Positions 61,406 to 64,000 of a DNA stretch of 64,000 nucleotides are shown here, piece by piece. The DNA comes from Terriglobia bacterium (GTDB lineage Bacteria > Acidobacteriota > UBA6911), in the NCBI GenBank assembly GCA_020072565.1, contig JAIQGI010000019.1, positions 62,001 to 126,000 on the forward strand, in the 5' to 3' direction. Below the pieces are notes generated by a model. That model ran no database searches and was not told the origin of the DNA. It worked only from the letters and a program-made list of their open reading frames with translations. The first letter of the stretch is position 1, and every line of letters starts with the position of its first letter. Position numbers and translations under genes: made by a program.

Positions 61406-62254
61406 ATGCCCCTCTCCCGTTTGCGTCTGTGGATACTGCCGGTGATATTCTGGATGGCATCCGCAATCTGCCTGCCTGCACAGGAAGAACCGAAACTCAG
61501 TGAAGAACAGATGCGGGAGTTCTTGCTCAATGCCAAGGTGTTGAAAGCCAAGAATACCCCCAAGGGCGTCACCTCCCCATTCCAACTCACCTTATCGGAT
61601 GGGAATATCACACACGACGCCGCCTTTCAAAGAATCAATGAATACAAAATGGTCATGGAGTTTGGCGACGGCCACAAGGAAATGAACTTCCACGACTCTT
61701 ACAAGTATGACATCGCTGCCTACGAACTGGCCAAACTGCTTGGCCTGGGGGACATGATGCCGGTCACGGTGGAACGCAAGTGGAGGGGCGACAGCGGCGC
61801 CATGAGCTGGTGGCTGCCGGTCACAATGGACGAAGCCACGCGCCTCAAGAAGAAAATCGAGCCGCCCGATGTGGATGCCTGGAACAAGCAGATGTACAAG
61901 AAAAGGATTTTCGGCGAGCTGGTTTACGATACGGACCCCAACCTCACCAACGTCCTGATCTCTGCGGATTGGCACCTGTGGATGATTGATTTCAGCCGTG
62001 CTTTCCGCATTTACAAGGAACTGAGGGACAGCAAGAACGTAACCGAGTCCAAGTGTGAGCGGCAGCTATTGGAGAGATTGCGCAAGTTGGACCGCAACGA
62101 GTTTGCGCAGCGGACCAAGGGGCTCCTTACCAAGGATGAGATCGACGGGGTGATGGCGCGCCGGGACAAGATCGTGGCGATTTATGAGGGCCTCATTGCC
62201 AAAAAGGGCGAGAAGGAAGTGCTGTACGATGATCCCATCGCCAAGAAGCAGTAG
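61406..62254 (+). CDS. secreted kinase-like protein, paralog K2
   Basis: 282 aa with a signal peptide (LRLWILPVIFWMASAICLPA); start after AAGGAGGATAT. It aligns residue for residue with K1 (30482-31306) from 31 to 201: LTLSDG, DAAFQ, IAAYELAKLLGLGDMMPVTV, SWWLP, PPDVDA, ELVYDTDPNLTNVL (D175, D177, N179, N182) and WMIDFSRAFR (D195), and again near the C terminus (MARRDKIVA, LIAKKGEK). The same Gln replaces the usual Lys after 'AAF'. Conservation of the putative catalytic positions across diverged paralogs suggests that they matter. Here no NTT gene is adjacent; a truncated metallophosphoesterase follows. Confidence 0.65.
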   Translation: MPLSRLRLWILPVIFWMASAICLPAQEEPKLSEEQMREFLLNAKVLKAKNTPKGVTSPFQLTLSDGNITHDAAFQRINEYKMVMEFGDGHKEMNFHDSYKYDIAAYELAKLLGLGDMMPVTVERKWRGDSGAMSWWLPVTMDEATRLKKKIEPPDVDAWNKQMYKKRIFGELVYDTDPNLTNVLISADWHLWMIDFSRAFRIYKELRDSKNVTESKCERQLLERLRKLDRNEFAQRTKGLLTKDEIDGVMARRDKIVAIYEGLIAKKGEKEVLYDDPIAKKQ

Positions 62255-62340
62255 ACGGAAGCGCCGTAACAGCCCTGGCGGGGATTGCACCGGATTTTCC
62301 CGGACAGTCCTCAGCGGCCTCGTTTCTGTTTTCCCGGGGG

Positions 62341-62967
62341 GATCATGTCGGCTGTCAAGAGGTCAGCTATGGGGGGATGGCGGCCGAGCTTGAATACGGA
62401 CGCAAGCATCCCGAATCGCGCTGGAAGATGCCAGGCCGCTGGTATCGGCCGGATTTGCCGTCCGGAACACCGCTGGTGACAATCCTGATGCTCGACAGCA
62501 ATCGAGACACGCTCACGAAGGAGCAGTGGCAGGCTCATATCCGATGGATGGATGAAGAACTCGCCAAGCCGTGCAAGACCGCCTGGACGCTCTCTTTTCG
62601 GCACCATCCGCTTTTCAGCGATGGCCGCCACGGCGACAGCACGGCGATGCAGACGGCCTGGGGAGCAATCCTGAAAAAATACAACGTCGATTTATATCTC
62701 AGCGGACACGATCACGTCTTGCAGCACCTGCAGATGCCGGGCCGGCCGACCGCATTCGTCATCAGCGGCGGCGGAGGCGATAACACGAATCGTCCGGTCA
62801 ATGGCAACCGCGGCCGGTTCGTGCGCGCGACCCACGGTTTTGCTGCCCTGCAATTCGGCACGCAATCGGTGAAGGTGAGCCTGCACGTATTCGAGCGCGA
62901 TCGCACCGGTGCGATCCGCATCCTCAATACGACGCCGGGTTCCGGGCCATCCAAGGTTGCCGGATGA
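62341..62967 (+). pseudogene. calcineurin-like phosphoesterase (purple acid phosphatase type), 5' part lost
   Basis: Open frame from about 62341, first ATG at 62377, stop at 62967. Family-like: AELEYGRKHPESRWKMPGRW, VTILMLDSNRDTL, LSFRHHPLFSDGRHGDS (metal His) and VDLYLSGHDHVLQHL (GHDH metal site). The N-terminal half with the D-x-H, GDxxY and GNHD motifs is missing, so two-metal catalysis is not possible. No ribosome-binding site at 62377. The fragment begins 87 bp after the K2 stop. Confidence 0.75.
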
Positions 62968-63006
62968 ACGAGGGGACATGGCGGTTTTCGATCGACGCAG
63001 CCGCGC

Positions 63007-63243
63007 TCATTTCTTTCCGGCGGGGACGAGCCGTTTGAGTTCTTCGAACCAGTTTACAACGACATGGATCTGGTTGACGGGCGGCGCTTCCTTCTCCTGC
63101 TTCATTTCCGAAGCCACGAAGCGTTTACCGTCAGGTTCGTAGCCTTCAGTGGATCGCCCTCAAATCGGTTCTGCCCGAAATCAAAAAGCACGCGGGGCTT
63201 CCCTGCAAGGAGGTTCGGTTCAGTAGTTATCTCGACAACCATG
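63007..63243 (-). pseudogene. TolB/WD40-type propeller C-terminal remnant with frameshift
   Basis: Minus strand. One frame reads ITTEPNLLAGKPRVLFDFGQ then NRFEGDPL; near 63145 the coding sense moves to the other frame: YEPDGKRFVASEMKQEKEAP, QIHVVVNWFEELKRLVPAGK, then TGA at 63009-63007. The last block is the typical end (HVVLNWFEELK) of propeller domains on acidobacterial protein kinases and TolB-like proteins. Only about 75 codons remain, broken by a frameshift. The upp start follows on the other strand. Confidence 0.75.
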
Positions 63244-63279
63244 AGCAACGTGGATTCGCCTGGCGAAGAAGGAGAAAAA

Positions 63280-63906
63280 ATGAATGTGACCGTCTTGAAC
63301 AATCCGGTGGTCCGCCTGCAACTCAGGGAACTGCGCGACCGCAATACTCAGCGGAACCGGTTTTGTGAACTCATAGAACTGATCACTACATTTCTGATCT
63401 ACGAAGCGGCAGCCGACCTGCCGACGAAAGAGATTCCGGTCTTGACGCCTACAGGCGAGGAAGCCGCATGCATCGTCCCGCAGGGCAAGATCGGGCTGGT
63501 ACCCATTCTCCGAGCCGGGATCGGCATGGCGAGCGCGGCTTCGAGGATACTGCCCAGCGCCTCGGTTTTTTTTCTTGGTTATGCGCGCAACGAAGTCACG
63601 TTGCAGCCCGAGGCTTACTATGAAAAATATCCCGAGGCGATCCGGCTCGTTGATGTCTGTTATGTTCTCGACGTCATGCTCGCCACAGGCGGTTCCGCAG
63701 CCGCAGCGATGCGCTTCCTAAAAAGCCTGGCCATCAAGGACATCCGCCTCCTGGCCGTGATTGCCGCACCCGAGGGGGTCAATTACCTGAACTCCGTGCA
63801 TCCGGACGTGCCCGTCATCGTCGCCACCCTGGACAGATGCCTGAATTCACGAGGCTACATCCTTCCCGGCCTGGGTGATGCCGGCGACCGGCAGTTCGGC
63901 ACGTAG
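63280..63906 (+). CDS. upp: uracil phosphoribosyltransferase
   Basis: 208 aa from the ATG at 63280 (AAGGAG 5 nt upstream). Makes UMP from uracil and PRPP in pyrimidine salvage; cytoplasmic. Evidence: LIYEAAADLPTKEIPVLTPT, IGLVPILRAGIGMASAA, the PRPP loop YVLDVMLATGGSAAAAM (Val where Pro is usual in DPMLATG) and the uracil-binding tail GYILPGLGDAGDRQFGT. Length and order are as in other Upp proteins (E. coli 208 aa). Only a propeller relic is upstream, so it seems to be transcribed alone. The remaining 94 bp of the window hold nothing I can assign. Confidence 0.95.
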   Translation: MNVTVLNNPVVRLQLRELRDRNTQRNRFCELIELITTFLIYEAAADLPTKEIPVLTPTGEEAACIVPQGKIGLVPILRAGIGMASAASRILPSASVFFLGYARNEVTLQPEAYYEKYPEAIRLVDVCYVLDVMLATGGSAAAAMRFLKSLAIKDIRLLAVIAAPEGVNYLNSVHPDVPVIVATLDRCLNSRGYILPGLGDAGDRQFGT

Positions 63907-64000
63907 CCGCGTGCCGAAGGGGCTGCCTGAATGATCCAATGCGCCGAGATGCCGGGAAGACGCCAGGGCACCTGTCCTATTCGGCGCTTTCGTTTCTATG

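Noticed and set aside
1-64000. CRISPR array, tRNA, rRNA, prophage, restriction or other defence genes
   Set aside because: No regularly spaced repeats, no cloverleaf or rRNA signatures, no integrase, capsid, Cas, methylase-nuclease or toxin-antitoxin proteins were recognised.

Overview
The window is 64 kb of chromosomal, gene-dense, GC-rich (by eye about 60%) DNA with no rRNA, tRNA, CRISPR array, phage or intact insertion sequence that I could recognise. The best guess for the source is an Acidobacteriota member or a close relative. Supporting signs are a secreted protein resembling the 'VWFA-related Acidobacterial domain' family (57619-58632), the tail of a TolB/WD40-type propeller like those on acidobacterial Ser/Thr kinases (63007-63243), PadR plus RND-adaptor remnants, many secreted peptidases and amidohydrolases, and intergenic palindromes built on CCACGAA. 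This taxonomic call is inference.

Layout. 0.1-9.7 kb: SpoIIE-type phosphatase, exported nitroreductase-like protein, iorBA (indolepyruvate oxidoreductase whose alpha subunit lacks the ferredoxin domain), metK, a squalene/phytoene synthase, an M64 peptidase and a winged-helix protein. 9.9-18.2 kb: Asp-box propeller, hypothetical, histidine kinase/response regulator/TPR group, a scar joining a cupredoxin tail to an anti-sigma-like fragment, and a TolC-like protein. 18.3-22 kb: UshA-like nucleotidase, a carboxypeptidase S10 remnant, and a convergent pair of small secreted paralogs with matching promoters. 22-31.3 kb: a divergent island of two very large NTT (ATP/ADP translocase)-HEAT-repeat membrane proteins, one with a separate and one with fused cyclic-nucleotide-binding-like domains, next to a secreted PPP-type phosphatase on one arm and a secreted kinase-like protein on the other. 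31.3-40.4 kb: repeat element, PadR/MFP scar, amidohydrolase, topoisomerase IV (parEC), methyltransferase remnant, discoidin-like secreted protein, EttA. 40.6-51.8 kb: penicillin acylase, J-domain/PilZ fusion, FAD oxidoreductase, cupin, propeller remnant, membrane spermidine synthase-TPR fusion, ROK kinase. 52-64 kb: S9 peptidase, aminotransferase, AEC transporter, VWFA-like protein, exported SurE, methylmalonate-semialdehyde dehydrogenase, a second secreted kinase-like paralog, a metallophosphoesterase remnant, a TolB remnant and upp.

Most interesting: the 22038-31306 island pairs nucleotide-translocase-like proteins with an exported kinase-like protein and an exported phosphatase. If the NTT domains move nucleotides into the periplasm, this could be an extracytoplasmic phosphorylation system with its own nucleotide supply. 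That is a hypothesis built on domain recognition and gene order. The second strong signal is a set of small repeats, in particular a 97-98 bp insert between TTCATGAAT direct repeats with a third site that looks unoccupied. Several other small repeats lie at the edges of truncated genes, pointing to repeat-mediated loss.
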